DNA of 37,134 nt from Magnetospirillum sp. UT-4 (lineage in GTDB: Bacteria; Pseudomonadota; Alphaproteobacteria; Rhodospirillales; Magnetospirillaceae): the NCBI RefSeq assembly GCF_902729435.1, contig NZ_CACVCG010000033.1, forward strand, positions 54,683 through 91,816, written 5' to 3'. The notes below the pieces were generated by a model that ran no database searches, was not told the DNA's origin, and saw only the letters and a list, made by a program, of their open reading frames with translations. Below are positions 1 to 8,166 of this stretch, piece by piece. Every line of letters starts with the position of its first letter. Within the stretch, counting starts at the first letter, position 1. Made by a program: the position numbers and the translations under genes.

Positions 1-357
1 AGGGCGGCGCGTGTCCACGCGCCCAAGACCTGAAAACGCAGAGGTTTTCGCTGTCGCGAAGCGCACCTGACGGCGCGCGCCCTCTCCCTCCCGTCGCTGG
101 CGCGACGGGTCCCTCCCTCTCCCGCAGGCGGGCGAGGGTAATCTGTCCGCTTCCGCCAACATCACCCTGGACGCGGCCGACACCAAGGGCTCCCGAAGGC
201 TCTCCGAAATTTAAACCGGACAGAAGTGGGTCAAGCCCGGCCATGACGAATATCCAAACATCGTCACACCCGGTGACCTAATCGGGGCAGGCCTCCGCCC
301 CGCTTGAGCCGCCCTCCCCGGTTCGGCCTATCCTTTTCGAAAGAGAAGGAGGAGCCG
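1..357. other. Gene-free left edge with hairpins
   Basis: No convincing gene is visible before rlpA. The stretch holds several inverted repeats: arms 6-13 and 16-23 (GGCGCGTG/CACGCGCC), 33-38 and 45-50 (GAAAAC/GTTTTC), and a repeat element from about 82 to 138 listed separately. The part from about 140 to 340 shows no recognisable structure apart from the ribosome binding site of rlpA at about 346-353 (AAGGAGGA). Confidence 0.5.
82..138 (+). repeat. Palindromic GC-rich dispersed repeat, copy 1
   Basis: This element has two parts. The first is a hairpin with arms CCCGTCGC (90-97) and GCGACGGG (102-109). The second is a 24-base core at 115-138 that reads CCCTCTCCCGC, A, GGCGGGCGAGGG. The identical core recurs at 2398-2421, again preceded by a CCCGGCCT/AGGCCGGG hairpin (2375-2392), and in inverted orientation at 2283-2306. 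The pattern resembles REP/BIME-like intergenic palindromes. A mobile or regulatory role cannot be decided from the sequence. Confidence 0.7.
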
Positions 358-912
358 ATGGGACGCGTTCTGGCACTTCGGGGATGGGCGGTTCTGCTGA
401 TGCTGACGGTGGCCGGCTGCACCACCTGCGAGGTCGCCACCCTGCCGCCGCCGCCCCCGGCCCCCGAACCGGAAGCGCCGCCGCCACCGCGCCAGAAGCC
501 CAAGCCGAAGGGCAGCTTCCGCCTGGGCGAGCCCTATTCGGTCGCCGGCACCCTGTACACCCCGGCCTTCGCCTGGGATTACGACCATGACGGAATCGCC
601 TCGTGGTACGGCCGCCCGTTCCACGGCCGCCTCACCGCCAATGGCGAGATCTACGACGAGAACGACCTGACCGCCGCCCATCCCACCCTGCCGCTGCCCA
701 GCGTGGTGCGCGTCACCAACCTGGAGAACGGGCGCACCCTCAAGCTCCGGGTCAACGACCGCGGCCCCTTCGTCGATGGCCGCATCATCGACGTCTCGCG
801 CAAGGCCGCCCGCCTGCTGAAATTCCACGACAAGGGCGTCACCCGGGTGCGGGTCGAGGTGATGGAAAAGGAAAGCCGCCAGGCGGCGCGGGCGGTGGGG
901 TGGCGGGGATGA
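358..912 (+). CDS. rlpA: RlpA-like septal ring lipoprotein / lytic transglycosylase
   Basis: This is a 184-residue lipoprotein of the RlpA family, whose members bind or cleave denuded peptidoglycan glycans at the division septum. The N-terminus has a hydrophobic segment ending in a lipobox (VAGC, Cys near residue 21), followed by a proline-rich linker (PPPPPAPEPEAPPPP). A double-psi beta-barrel RlpA domain follows from about residue 80, with the family signatures GIASWYG, FHGRLTANGE, TAAHPTLPLPS and VNDRGPF. No SPOR domain follows, so this is a short form. A TTG start at 304 is open in frame, but the ATG at 358 is preferred: AAGGAGGA lies just upstream and the signal peptide begins there. The gene converges on the methyltransferase gene at 954. 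Confidence 0.9.
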   Translation: MGRVLALRGWAVLLMLTVAGCTTCEVATLPPPPPAPEPEAPPPPRQKPKPKGSFRLGEPYSVAGTLYTPAFAWDYDHDGIASWYGRPFHGRLTANGEIYDENDLTAAHPTLPLPSVVRVTNLENGRTLKLRVNDRGPFVDGRIIDVSRKAARLLKFHDKGVTRVRVEVMEKESRQAARAVGWRG

Positions 913-920
913 CACCGTCT

Positions 921-943
921 CCCCTCCCCCTGGTGGGGAGGGG
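921..943. terminator. Hairpin between convergent genes, possible bidirectional terminator
   Basis: A perfect 9-bp stem (CCCCTCCCC at 921-929, GGGGAGGGG at 935-943) with a 5-base loop sits 8 bases after the rlpA stop and 11 bases beyond the stop of the convergent methyltransferase gene. No T-run follows on either strand, so classical intrinsic termination is uncertain. Confidence 0.45.
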
Positions 944-953
944 TCGGGGCCCC

Positions 954-2264
954 TCACCGCCGCAGCACCGCCACCGCTTCCAGGTGGGCGGAATGGGGGA
1001 ACTGGTCGATGGGGGTGACCGTCTCCAGGCGGTAGCCGCCGGCAACCAGGGTGCCCAGGTCGCGGGCCAGGGTGGCGGGGTTGCACGAGACCGCCACCAC
1101 CAGCGGCGGCCCGGCCACCGCCAGCTGTTCCGCCTGAGCGGCGGCTCCGGCGCGGGGCGGATCGAACACCAAGGCGGCGAAGCGCTTGAGCTCGGCGGCC
1201 AGCAGCGGCCGGCGGGCGAGGTCGCGCACCTCGGCGGTGAGCGCCAGGCCGGCGCCCTGGGCGGCGGCCTCCAGCGCCCGGATCGGCCCCTCCTCGCCCT
1301 CCACCGCATGAACGGCGCGGCCGCCGGCGGCCAGCGGCAGGGCGAAGCTGCCGCATCCGGCATAGAGATCGGCGACCACCCGGGCGTCGCCGACGGCATC
1401 CAGCACCGCCTCGGCGATGGCCAGCTCGCCGCCCCGGGTCGGCTGCAGGAAGGCGCCCGGCGCCGGTTCCACCGCCACCCCGGCGAAGCGCACCAGGGGG
1501 GCGCGGCGGCGCGCGATGGGCTCGACGAAGCCGGCGCCCGGCCGGCGCCACGACAGCCGCGCCAGGTCCCGGGCCTCGGCGAAGGCGGCCAGCCGCTCGC
1601 GGTCGAACAGGTCGAGGCGGGCCTCGGCCTCGACCACCAGATCCAGTCCGGTCTCGGTGAGGGTGGCGATGACGTCGCCATCCTCGCCGGCCGCCACCAC
1701 CGCCCCCAGCATCTGGCGCAGCGGCTCCAGCAGGGTGTCCAGGGCCGGCTCCAGCAGCAGGCAGCGGGGCACATCGACCACCGCGTGGCTGGCGCGGGCG
1801 TTGAAGCCCAGAAGGGTGGCGTTGCGGCCACGGTGGAAGGCGAACGAGGCCCGCCGCCGGCTGCCCGGCGGGATGCGCAGCAGCGGCGCCACCGCCGCCC
1901 CGCCCAGCCCGGCGCGGGCCAGGTGCTCCAGCAGCAGGCCGCGCTTCCACTCGGCGTAGAGGGCGCCGTCCAGGTGCTGCAGCGAACAGCCGCCGCAGCG
2001 GCCGAACAGCGGACAGGGCGGCGCGGCCCGGCCCGGCCCCGGCACCAGCACCTCGATCAGGGCGGCGGCCAGACCGTCGCCGCGCTTGCCCTCGACCCGC
2101 GCCACCACGCGGTCGCCGGGCACGGTGAGGGGCACGAACACCGGCTCGCCCAGCAGCCGGCCGATGCCGTCGCCACGGGCGCCGATCCGCTCGATCTCCA
2201 CCTCCACCGCGCGCGGCTGGAGGGCGGATCGCGGCTTGGACCGGGCGGGCTTGCGGGGTCTCAT
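954..2264 (-). CDS. Class I SAM-dependent RNA uridine-C5 methyltransferase (TrmA/RlmD family)
   Basis: This 436-residue protein belongs to the RumA/TrmA family that methylates C5 of uridine in 23S rRNA or tRNA. An N-terminal TRAM-like region (about 15-75) is followed by a cysteine cluster CPLFGRCGGCSLQH (about 81-94) that in RlmD-type enzymes holds a 4Fe-4S cluster. The C-terminal Rossmann domain carries ADLYAGCGSF (SAM site), FDPPRAG, and VAVSCNPATLARDL with the catalytic cysteine; the C-terminal HSAHLEAVAVLRR is typical of the family. The reading frame stays open further upstream, but the ATG at 2264 (MRPRKPAR) is where family-like sequence starts, and the DNA beyond it is palindromic repeat. 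The exact target base cannot be assigned. Confidence 0.88.
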   Translation of the reverse strand: MRPRKPARSKPRSALQPRAVEVEIERIGARGDGIGRLLGEPVFVPLTVPGDRVVARVEGKRGDGLAAALIEVLVPGPGRAAPPCPLFGRCGGCSLQHLDGALYAEWKRGLLLEHLARAGLGGAAVAPLLRIPPGSRRRASFAFHRGRNATLLGFNARASHAVVDVPRCLLLEPALDTLLEPLRQMLGAVVAAGEDGDVIATLTETGLDLVVEAEARLDLFDRERLAAFAEARDLARLSWRRPGAGFVEPIARRRAPLVRFAGVAVEPAPGAFLQPTRGGELAIAEAVLDAVGDARVVADLYAGCGSFALPLAAGGRAVHAVEGEEGPIRALEAAAQGAGLALTAEVRDLARRPLLAAELKRFAALVFDPPRAGAAAQAEQLAVAGPPLVVAVSCNPATLARDLGTLVAGGYRLETVTPIDQFPHSAHLEAVAVLRR

Positions 2265-2277
2265 GGCCCCGCCCCCG

Positions 2278-2421
2278 GCCAACCCTCGCCCGCCTGCGGG
2301 AGAGGGTGCGAGGCGCAGCCGAGCGGGAAAGGGCCTGCATCCGTTTCCCCGGCTGGCGCCCAGGCCCTCTCCCTCCCGGCCTGGAGGCCGGGCCCCTCCC
2401 TCTCCCGCAGGCGGGCGAGGG
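2278..2421. repeat. Inverted pair of the dispersed repeat, copies 2 and 3
   Basis: The gap between the methyltransferase start and the upstream lipoprotein stop is almost filled by two copies of the repeat seen at 82-138, in opposite orientations. The 24-base core is inverted at 2283-2306 and direct at 2398-2421. AGGGCCTG (2330-2337) and CAGGCCCT (2361-2368) form a further pair of arms between them. The direct copy carries its own CCCGGCCT/AGGCCGGG hairpin (2375-2392). The transcript of this spacer would fold strongly, and could attenuate or stabilise the RNA between the two genes. Confidence 0.75.
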
Positions 2422-2442
2422 GATCGGACGGCACTGGCATCA

Positions 2443-3042
2443 TCATCGCCGCGGCGCCGGCACGGAAGCGGTGCCCAGATCGGCGACGAAGCGGGCGATG
2501 GCCTCGTCGGCGGCGGCAGCCAGCGCCACGGCGGCGGCCTTCGGCGCGGCCTCGGAGCGGCGTTCGGTCTCGTAGGTCCGCAGCAGGACCAGGCTGCCGT
2601 CGCGCGCCGACACCACCGCCAGCTCCAGGCGCACCATGACCTTGCCGGCATCGGGCAGCAGCTCGAAGCGCTTGAGCTTGCCGCGCAGGGTCCAGTCGGG
2701 CGGCACCCGCAGATCGGGGGTCAGCACCGTCACGGCGGCATTGGCAGCGCGCAGCGCCTCGACCAGCCGCTCCTGCAGCAGCGCGCCGGGGGCCTCGCTC
2801 CACAGGTCGTAGCGGTAGCGGGCCAGGGTGCCGTCGGAGTCCTGATAGGCCAGCGCCCGCTCGGACAGCACGCCGTCGCTGTCCAGGCGGTTGACCTCGA
2901 GCACGCCGGGCAGCACCGGCGCCGCCAGGCGCTGCACCGCCATCCGCCCGTCGAGGCGGTAGAAATTGTCCTCGGGCGGCGCCGGCGAGGCGCAGGCGGC
3001 CAGGGCCAGGGACAACGCCAGGATGACACTGGGAATTCTCAT
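2443..3042 (-). CDS. ABC-type transport auxiliary lipoprotein
   Basis: This 199-residue protein has a signal peptide with a lipobox (LAAC, Cys17) and then a domain of the ABC-type transport auxiliary lipoprotein family (PqiC/DUF330-like). Such proteins partner MCE-domain lipid transporters at the inner face of the outer membrane. The body contains NFYRLDG near the mature N-terminus and a DWTLRGKLKRFE strand region. Its start overlaps the stop of the MlaD-type gene by four bases (ATGA), so translation is coupled. Family and context agree; the transported lipid is not known. Confidence 0.82.
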   Translation of the reverse strand: MRIPSVILALSLALAACASPAPPEDNFYRLDGRMAVQRLAAPVLPGVLEVNRLDSDGVLSERALAYQDSDGTLARYRYDLWSEAPGALLQERLVEALRAANAAVTVLTPDLRVPPDWTLRGKLKRFELLPDAGKVMVRLELAVVSARDGSLVLLRTYETERRSEAAPKAAAVALAAAADEAIARFVADLGTASVPAPRR

Positions 3043-4004
3043 CGCCGTCCTCCCGGCCCGTCGCCGCCGGGCTTGGTGCCGCCCAGCAGGACCGAGGGGT
3101 TCTCGCGCAGCTGGCGGCTGAATTCATGGAAGTTGCGGGTGGTGCCTTCCAGATTGTAGGTCACCGAGTCGATATTGCGCGCCACCGCCTGAAGGGTGTA
3201 GCGCAGGTCCTTCAGCGCCGCCTCGACGGTGCCGCGGTTGCCGACCACCGTCTTGTCCAGCGAGGCCATCACGGTATCCAGGTGGCGGCGGGTGTCCTGC
3301 AGGCCGGCGCTCATCTCCGCCATGTTGCGGATGGTGTCGGCCATGTGCCGGGCGTTGGCGTCGTTGAGCACGGTGGTCGACAGGGTGCCGGTCATCTTCT
3401 GCACGTCGCTGGTGATGCGCGGGGTCTTGGCCGCCAGGTCCGAGGTCAGGGTGACCAGATTGGCCATCAGCTCGGGCGCCTGCTTCTCCAGCACCTGGCC
3501 CAGCGCATCGACCCGCTGGTTCAGCGTCGCCATCAGCGGCAGCAGGCCCTGCTGGTTCAGCTTGGCAACCTCGCCGGCCATGTCGTTCATCACCGCGAAG
3601 ATGTTGGCGGTGGGGCCGCCGGGGATGCTCGAGCCGGGCGGCAGCATGGTCTCGGACGAGCCGCCCTTGATGTCGATGGTCACCGCCGACAGCACCCCGG
3701 CCGAGGCCACCCGCGCCACCGACCCTTCCGGAATGGGCCAGCCCTCGCGCACGCCCAGCATCAGGCGGAAGCTGGTGCGCCCGTCCGAACGCAGCGGCAC
3801 GATGTCGTCGACCTGGCCGACCACGAAACCTTCATAGGTGACCTTGGTGCCGAACTTGACGCCGTTCACGTTGGCCAGCTGGGTGGTGTAGCTGTCGGCG
3901 GTGCCGGTGCGGCCGGTGAGCAGGGCGACGACGGCGACCAAAGCCGCCAGCATGGCCAGCACGAAGCCGCCCACCAGGATGTAATTGGCCCTGGCGTCCC
4001 TCAT
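3039..4004 (-). CDS. MlaD-family MCE-domain lipid-transport protein
   Basis: The protein has 321 residues. An N-terminal membrane anchor (about 9-30) is followed by one MCE domain (about 38-120), with the typical NVNGVKFGTKVTYEGFVVGQV and a G-V-L-S-A-V-T-I-D-I-K-G-G stretch near its end. A long helical region to about 300 has no Cys, and a Gly/Pro-rich tail ends the protein. It is longer than E. coli MlaD and closer to the MlaD family forms with extended helical C-termini. These proteins sit in the inner membrane as hexameric rings and carry phospholipid between membranes. The gene is 13 bases after the ATPase gene and overlaps the lipoprotein gene. Confidence 0.88.
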   Translation of the reverse strand: MRDARANYILVGGFVLAMLAALVAVVALLTGRTGTADSYTTQLANVNGVKFGTKVTYEGFVVGQVDDIVPLRSDGRTSFRLMLGVREGWPIPEGSVARVASAGVLSAVTIDIKGGSSETMLPPGSSIPGGPTANIFAVMNDMAGEVAKLNQQGLLPLMATLNQRVDALGQVLEKQAPELMANLVTLTSDLAAKTPRITSDVQKMTGTLSTTVLNDANARHMADTIRNMAEMSAGLQDTRRHLDTVMASLDKTVVGNRGTVEAALKDLRYTLQAVARNIDSVTYNLEGTTRNFHEFSRQLRENPSVLLGGTKPGGDGPGGRR

Positions 4005-4017
4005 GGCTGCGCGTCCT

Positions 4018-4866
4018 TCATAGCCGCTCCCTCATCGGCGGTTCGTCGTCGCCGTCCTTGGCTTTCTCGCCGAGCAGCCGGCGCAGATAGGCGTCGGGGT
4101 CGATCTCGGCCTCCTCGGTCCGGCGGTTCAGCAGATTCTGGATGCGCTCGCTGGTCGAGGCGCGAATCCCCTCGACGGTATCCAAGGCCAGGACCTCGCC
4201 CTTGTCCAGCACACAAATGCGGTCGGCGATCTTGAAGGCGGAATCGAGGTCGTGGGTGACCACCACCACGCTCATCCCCATGGCGTCGCGCAGGCGCAGG
4301 ATGAGGTCGTCGATGCTGGCCGCCACCACCGGATCGAGGCCGGCCGAGGGCTCGTCGCAGAACAGCAGCTTGGGGTCCATGACGATGGCGCGGGCGAAGG
4401 CGGCGCGCTTGATCATGCCGCCGGACAGCTCGGCCGGCATCAGGTCCTCGAACCCGGCCAGGCTGACCACCTCCAACTTGAGGCGGGTGACGATGCCGAT
4501 GGTGGTCTCGTCCAGGCCGGTGTGCTCGCGCAGCGGCAGGGCGATGTTGTCGCCCACGCTCATGCTCGAGAACAGGGCGCCGGACTGGAACGCCACCCCC
4601 ATGCGGGTGCGCAGCTGCTGCTTCTCCATCCGGTCGATGGTGTTGATGTCCTTGCCCAGGATGCGGACGGTGCCCGAACTCGGGGTGAGCAGGCCGAGCA
4701 GATGGTTGAGCAGCGTGGTCTTGCCCGAGCCCGACCCGCCCATGATGACGAAGATCTCGCCCGGCTCGACGGTGAGCGAAACGTTCTTGAGGATCTGACG
4801 GCTGCCGTAATGGGAATTGACGCCGCGCACCTCGACGGAAGCGACCGGTTTCGGGGCGGCGTCCAT
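4018..4866 (-). CDS. MlaF-type ABC transporter ATP-binding protein
   Basis: This is a 282-residue single-domain ATPase of the MlaF/Ttg2A type. Visible motifs are Walker A GGSGSGKTT (about 43-51), signature ELSGGM, Walker B KLLFCDEPSAGLDP and the switch histidine in VVVVTHD. An acidic, charged tail follows residue 245. It would power lipid movement with the MCE protein encoded next to it. Normally an MlaE-type permease gene lies immediately upstream; here that position is occupied by hypB, whose stop is only four bases before this start. The permease must therefore be elsewhere or be lost. Confidence 0.9.
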   Translation of the reverse strand: MDAAPKPVASVEVRGVNSHYGSRQILKNVSLTVEPGEIFVIMGGSGSGKTTLLNHLLGLLTPSSGTVRILGKDINTIDRMEKQQLRTRMGVAFQSGALFSSMSVGDNIALPLREHTGLDETTIGIVTRLKLEVVSLAGFEDLMPAELSGGMIKRAAFARAIVMDPKLLFCDEPSAGLDPVVAASIDDLILRLRDAMGMSVVVVTHDLDSAFKIADRICVLDKGEVLALDTVEGIRASTSERIQNLLNRRTEEAEIDPDAYLRRLLGEKAKDGDDEPPMRERL

Positions 4867-4870
4867 GTGC

Positions 4871-5758
4871 CTATGCTCCCAAGCTCGCCTTGGCCGCCGC
4901 CAGGCGTTCTTCCAGGCGGCGGACCTTTTCGGCGACGGCGCGGCGGCGGCCCTCGGCGACCCAGGCCAGCCATTCGTCCATGCCCTCGCCGCTGCGGGCC
5001 GACAGCCTCAGCACCACGATGTCCGGGTTGACCCGGCGGGCATAGCCGATACAGCGCTCGACGTCGAAATCCAGGTGCGGCAGCAGATCGGTCTTGTTCA
5101 GGATCATCATCCCGGCGGCATGGAACATGTCGGGATATTTCAAGGGCTTGTCCTCGCCCTCGGTGACCGAGAGCACCGCCACCTTGTAGGCCTCGCCGAG
5201 ATCGAAGGCGGCGGGACAGACCAGATTGCCGACATTCTCGATGAACAGGGCCGAATCCTCGGGCGGCGACAGGCGGTCCAGGGCCTTGGCCACCATGTCG
5301 GCATCCAGGTGGCAGCCCTTGCCGGTGTTGACCTGGATGGCCGGGGCGCCGGTGGCGCGGATGCGGTCGGCGTCGAAGCTGGTCTGCTGGTCGCCCTCGA
5401 TCACCGCCACGGGAAAGCGCCCGGCCAGCGCCTCGATGGTGCGGCACAGCAGGGTGGTCTTGCCCGAGCCGGGGCTGGAGACCAGGTTGAGGGCGAAGAT
5501 GCCGCGCTCGGCCAGGGTGGCGCGGTTGTGCGCCGCCTGGTGATTGTTCCTGCCCAGGATGTCGGCCTCGATCTGGACGATGCGGCCCTGGCTGAGGCCG
5601 GGAACGTGGACGCCCGCCAGGCCGTGGCCGAAATGCACGTCGCCGTGGTCGTGATCGTGGTGGTGGTCATGGTCATGATGGTGGTCATGGCCATGGTCGT
5701 GGTCGTGGTGGTGGCCGTGTTCCACCTTGGAGTCGCCGCAGCCGCAGACCGTGCACAT
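4871..5758 (-). CDS. hypB: Hydrogenase nickel incorporation GTPase HypB
   Basis: The protein has 295 residues. The N-terminus starts MCTVCGCG, the CxxCGC high-affinity nickel motif, followed by an exceptionally histidine-rich segment (about residues 14-46) of HD/HH/GH repeats. The GTPase domain follows with P-loop SSPGSGKTT (about 94-102), the [22 protein letters not shown] and [10 protein letters not shown] blocks, and NKTDLLPH. HypB works with HypA to deliver nickel to the hydrogenase large subunit, and the His-rich arm probably stores nickel. The start overlaps the hypA stop as TGATG. It is the last hydrogenase gene of the operon, and is followed four bases later by the MlaF-type gene. Confidence 0.97.
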   Translation of the reverse strand: MCTVCGCGDSKVEHGHHHDHDHGHDHHHDHDHHHDHDHGDVHFGHGLAGVHVPGLSQGRIVQIEADILGRNNHQAAHNRATLAERGIFALNLVSSPGSGKTTLLCRTIEALAGRFPVAVIEGDQQTSFDADRIRATGAPAIQVNTGKGCHLDADMVAKALDRLSPPEDSALFIENVGNLVCPAAFDLGEAYKVAVLSVTEGEDKPLKYPDMFHAAGMMILNKTDLLPHLDFDVERCIGYARRVNPDIVVLRLSARSGEGMDEWLAWVAEGRRRAVAEKVRRLEERLAAAKASLGA

Positions 5759-6102
5759 CACTCCACCTCCAGTTCCTTGACCCGCATCTCCTCGCCGGCG
5801 GTGACCTGCAGGCTCCAGCCGCCGCAGCGCGGGCAGGGATCGCCGCGATGCCCCAGCGCCACCGCCTCGGCGCAATCCAGGCAGAAGGCGCGGCCCGCCA
5901 CCCGCACGATTTCCAGCTTCGCCCCGGCGGCGACGGCCGAGCCGCGGGCCACCGCGTCGAAGCAGAACAGCATGGATTCGGGGTCCACGCTGGACAATTC
6001 GCCGATCTCCAGCCACACCGTCTTCACCCGGGTGAAATCGTGCGTCGCCGCCTGGTCCTCCAGGATGCGGATCACCCCCTCGGTCAGCGACATTTCGTGC
6101 AT
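5758..6102 (-). CDS. hypA: Hydrogenase maturation nickel metallochaperone HypA
   Basis: This 114-residue protein has the canonical MHEMSL start, with His2 and Glu3 for nickel binding, and a zinc finger built from C74, C77, C90 and C93 (CLDC ... CPRC). Length and motif spacing match HypA/HybF. It passes nickel to the hydrogenase precursor together with HypB. The gene lies three bases downstream of the hupK-like gene and overlaps hypB, so the maturation genes form one coupled translation unit. Confidence 0.96.
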   Translation of the reverse strand: MHEMSLTEGVIRILEDQAATHDFTRVKTVWLEIGELSSVDPESMLFCFDAVARGSAVAAGAKLEIVRVAGRAFCLDCAEAVALGHRGDPCPRCGGWSLQVTAGEEMRVKELEVE

Positions 6103-6105
6103 GGC

Positions 6106-7257
6106 CTAGTCCACCGCCACGGTGCAGGCGACGCAGGGGTCGAGGGCATGGACCAGCAGCCGGGCGCGGGCCTCGAGCCGGTCGTCGGCGATGGCGCCGG
6201 CGAGGCCGCGGGCCAGCGCGCCGCCGGGGTGGAAGTTCCACTCGGTGGGCGCCAGGATCTGGTAGCGGCTGACCAATCCGTCCTCCAGTTCGATGCGATG
6301 GGCGAGCAGGCCGCGCGCCGCCTCCACCACCCCCAGGCCGCTCCCCTGGGCGGGGCGGATCGGGGAAGGCGGCGTCTCGGCCAAATCCTGCACGAGGGTC
6401 GCCATCTCCCGCAAGGCCGATGCGGCATCGGCCAGCCGCGCGGCGAGACGGGGCAGCACCCCGGTGCCGTGCCGGGCCAGCAGCGCGGCCACCGGCGGCA
6501 GCATGGCCTGGCGGGCCAGCGGGCCGGTCTCGGGCACCCGTCCGCCCATGTCCGGCCGCGCCAGGAAGCCGCCATCCGCATCGGCGGCCAGGCGGGCATT
6601 CAGGTCGGCGGGGCCGCCCGCCGGCATGGGCTCGAAGGGCTGCGCGCCGAAGCCGGCATCCTCGCCCAGGCCGGCCAGCAGGCGGGCCGGCGCGGTGGAC
6701 GGGTGCGCCAGCACGGCGGCGAAGGCCTCGGAATCGTCGATGGCATGGCACAGGCGGAAGCCGGTCATCGCCACCAGCGCCGCCCCGGCATCGGCCAGGG
6801 CGTCCTGCACCCGGAAGCGGTCAGGGACCAGCCCGCCGCCGCCCGGAACCGCCCAGTCGCCGGCCGGATAGAGGGCCGGGCGGATGGCCGCCATGGCGGT
6901 CTTCAAGGTCTTGGCGCCCCCCAGATCGGCCGCTTCGCCCACCAGCGCCGGCCAGTCCCGGGCGATGCCCAGGCCGTGCTCGGACACCGTCTCGGCCAGC
7001 AGCAGCAGGCGCCGCGCGGCGATTTGGGGCCGCGACGGTACGATGCCGGCGGCGTCCTCCACCGCCGCCACCGCCGCCAGGGCCTGCGCGGTGCCGCACA
7101 GCGAGAACACCAGCGGCAGGATGGCGAGAACCTCGTCCGGGCGGCGCCCGGCGAAGCGGCCGGCGGCCTCGACCATGCGGGTGGAGCGCACCTCGACCGC
7201 CGCCACCCGGCCGGCGGAAGTGCGCAGGGCGATATGGATGCGGGACTCGGGCAGCAT
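6106..7257 (-). CDS. hupK: HupK-like hydrogenase large-subunit homologue (cofactor assembly)
   Basis: This 383-residue protein is a degenerate relative of the [NiFe] large subunit. Where HybC has RICGVC this protein has only FSLCGTAQA, with one cysteine. The C-terminus ends [11 protein letters not shown]: the second CxxC pair is kept but the final His and the cleaved tail are missing. This fits HupK, which in rhizobial and related hup systems is thought to serve as a scaffold for the Fe(CN)2CO group before transfer to the large subunit. The start overlaps the hypC stop (ATGA). A catalytic hydrogenase role is unlikely because the ligand set is incomplete. HupK is usually described in hup operons, so its place in a Hyb-like set is of interest. 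Confidence 0.8.
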   Translation of the reverse strand: MLPESRIHIALRTSAGRVAAVEVRSTRMVEAAGRFAGRRPDEVLAILPLVFSLCGTAQALAAVAAVEDAAGIVPSRPQIAARRLLLLAETVSEHGLGIARDWPALVGEAADLGGAKTLKTAMAAIRPALYPAGDWAVPGGGGLVPDRFRVQDALADAGAALVAMTGFRLCHAIDDSEAFAAVLAHPSTAPARLLAGLGEDAGFGAQPFEPMPAGGPADLNARLAADADGGFLARPDMGGRVPETGPLARQAMLPPVAALLARHGTGVLPRLAARLADAASALREMATLVQDLAETPPSPIRPAQGSGLGVVEAARGLLAHRIELEDGLVSRYQILAPTEWNFHPGGALARGLAGAIADDRLEARARLLVHALDPCVACTVAVD

Positions 7258-7490
7258 CAGGCCCGGCCCGACTCCAGCACCTCGGCGAGATAGTCGAGCG
7301 CCGCCAGGGCGGCCTCCTCGGGCACCTTTTCGGCGGCGAAGGTGCCGCCGGCGCCCAGGATGACGTAGTCGCCCACCGCCGCCTCCTCGCCCAGCAGCAT
7401 CAGGCTGCACTGGCGGGTCTGGCCGAACGCCTCGACGGTGGCGACGGCGCCGTCGATGGCGACGATGCGCGAGGGAACCGCCATGCACAT
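7257..7490 (-). CDS. hypC: Hydrogenase assembly chaperone HypC/HybG
   Basis: This 77-residue protein starts MCMAVPS, with the essential Cys2 that binds the iron centre during assembly and contacts the large subunit precursor. The body (VATVEAFGQTRQCSLMLLGEE, then VGDYVILGAGGTFAAEKV) is standard for the HypC/HupF family. In Hyd-2 operons this slot is held by HybG. The ATG follows the protease stop by two bases, and the stop overlaps the hupK-like start. Confidence 0.96.
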   Translation of the reverse strand: MCMAVPSRIVAIDGAVATVEAFGQTRQCSLMLLGEEAAVGDYVILGAGGTFAAEKVPEEAALAALDYLAEVLESGRA

Positions 7491-7492
7491 GC

Positions 7493-7978
7493 TCAGGCCG
7501 CCTTGGCCGCGACGGCGATGCCGGCGGCGCCCAGCTCGGCGATCAGGCGGTCGATGACCTCGGGCAGCACGGCGGCGACGGCGGGGGTCAGCTCCATGGC
7601 GGTGTCGAAGGATTCGGGCTGCACCCCGATCATCACCACCTTCTTCGGCGCGATGCCCTGGAAGGTGCAGGCGGCCAGCACGTCCGACAGCCCGACCTGG
7701 TGCGGCGAGATGCGGGTGCGGAAATAGGCCGCGATCTCGTCGTCGGCGATGCGGGTGATGCTGCCGGGGGCGGTGTCCTTGCGCCGCATGCAATCGGCGA
7801 TCAGCAGCAGATCGGCGTCGGCGATGCGGTCCAGGCAGTCCATGCCCGAGGTGCCGCCGTCGATGGCCTCGACCTCGGGCGGCAGTTGGTACTCCTCCAT
7901 CAGCCGGGTGACGGCGTGGACCCCCACCCCTTCGTCCGACATCAGGATGTTGCCGACGCCCAGAACCACTGCCCGCAT
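7493..7978 (-). CDS. hybD: Hydrogenase maturation endopeptidase HybD/HupD
   Basis: This 161-residue protease removes the C-terminal tail of the large subunit after nickel insertion. The N-terminal signature VLGVGNILMSDEGVG carries the nickel-sensing Glu (E16). DGGTSGMDCLD and the histidine in ISPHQVGLSDVL give the other two ligands of the family. A GTG nine bases upstream is in frame, but the ATG at 7978 is preferred because the GAGGG site lies about 10 bases before it and because family members begin at MRAVVLG. A repeat-filled gap separates it from hybC. Confidence 0.93.
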   Translation of the reverse strand: MRAVVLGVGNILMSDEGVGVHAVTRLMEEYQLPPEVEAIDGGTSGMDCLDRIADADLLLIADCMRRKDTAPGSITRIADDEIAAYFRTRISPHQVGLSDVLAACTFQGIAPKKVVMIGVQPESFDTAMELTPAVAAVLPEVIDRLIAELGAAGIAVAAKAA

Positions 7979-8006
7979 GAAACGCACACCCTCTTTCTGG
8001 TTCGGG

Positions 8007-8135
8007 CCTCATCCTGAGGAGCCGCCGAAGGCGGCGTCTCGAAGGACGTGGCCCGTCGCACGATGCCCGTCGCACCATACCCTTGGCCCGCCTCACCCTT
8101 CGGGACGCCCCCAAAGGGGGCTCCTCAGGATGAGG
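8007..8135. repeat. Inverted-repeat intergenic element inside the hydrogenase operon
   Basis: The ends are exact 17-base inverted copies: CCTCATCCTGAGGAGCC at 8007-8023 and GGCTCCTCAGGATGAGG at 8119-8135. Internally, GCCGCCGAAGGCGGC and CCCCCAAAGGGGG make further hairpins. The end sequence is a pattern I recognise from short palindromic elements scattered between genes in many alphaproteobacteria; I could not search for other copies. No reading frame is present. Its position between hybC and hybD suggests insertion into an older, tighter operon. Confidence 0.8.
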
Positions 8136-8166
8136 CTACGGATACGGCAAGGCCATCGCCTCCCGA

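Noticed and set aside
304-357. Extended TTG start for rlpA
   Set aside because: It would put 18 charged residues before the lipoprotein signal peptide, and the ribosome binding site serves the ATG at 358.
5640-5720. Low-complexity repeat on the plus strand (GTGGTC/ATGGTC runs)
   Set aside because: It is explained by the histidine- and aspartate-rich arm of HypB on the minus strand.
6106-7257. Second hydrogenase large subunit
   Set aside because: The N-terminal CxxC is reduced to one cysteine and the C-terminal His and tail are missing, so it is better read as a HupK-type assembly protein.
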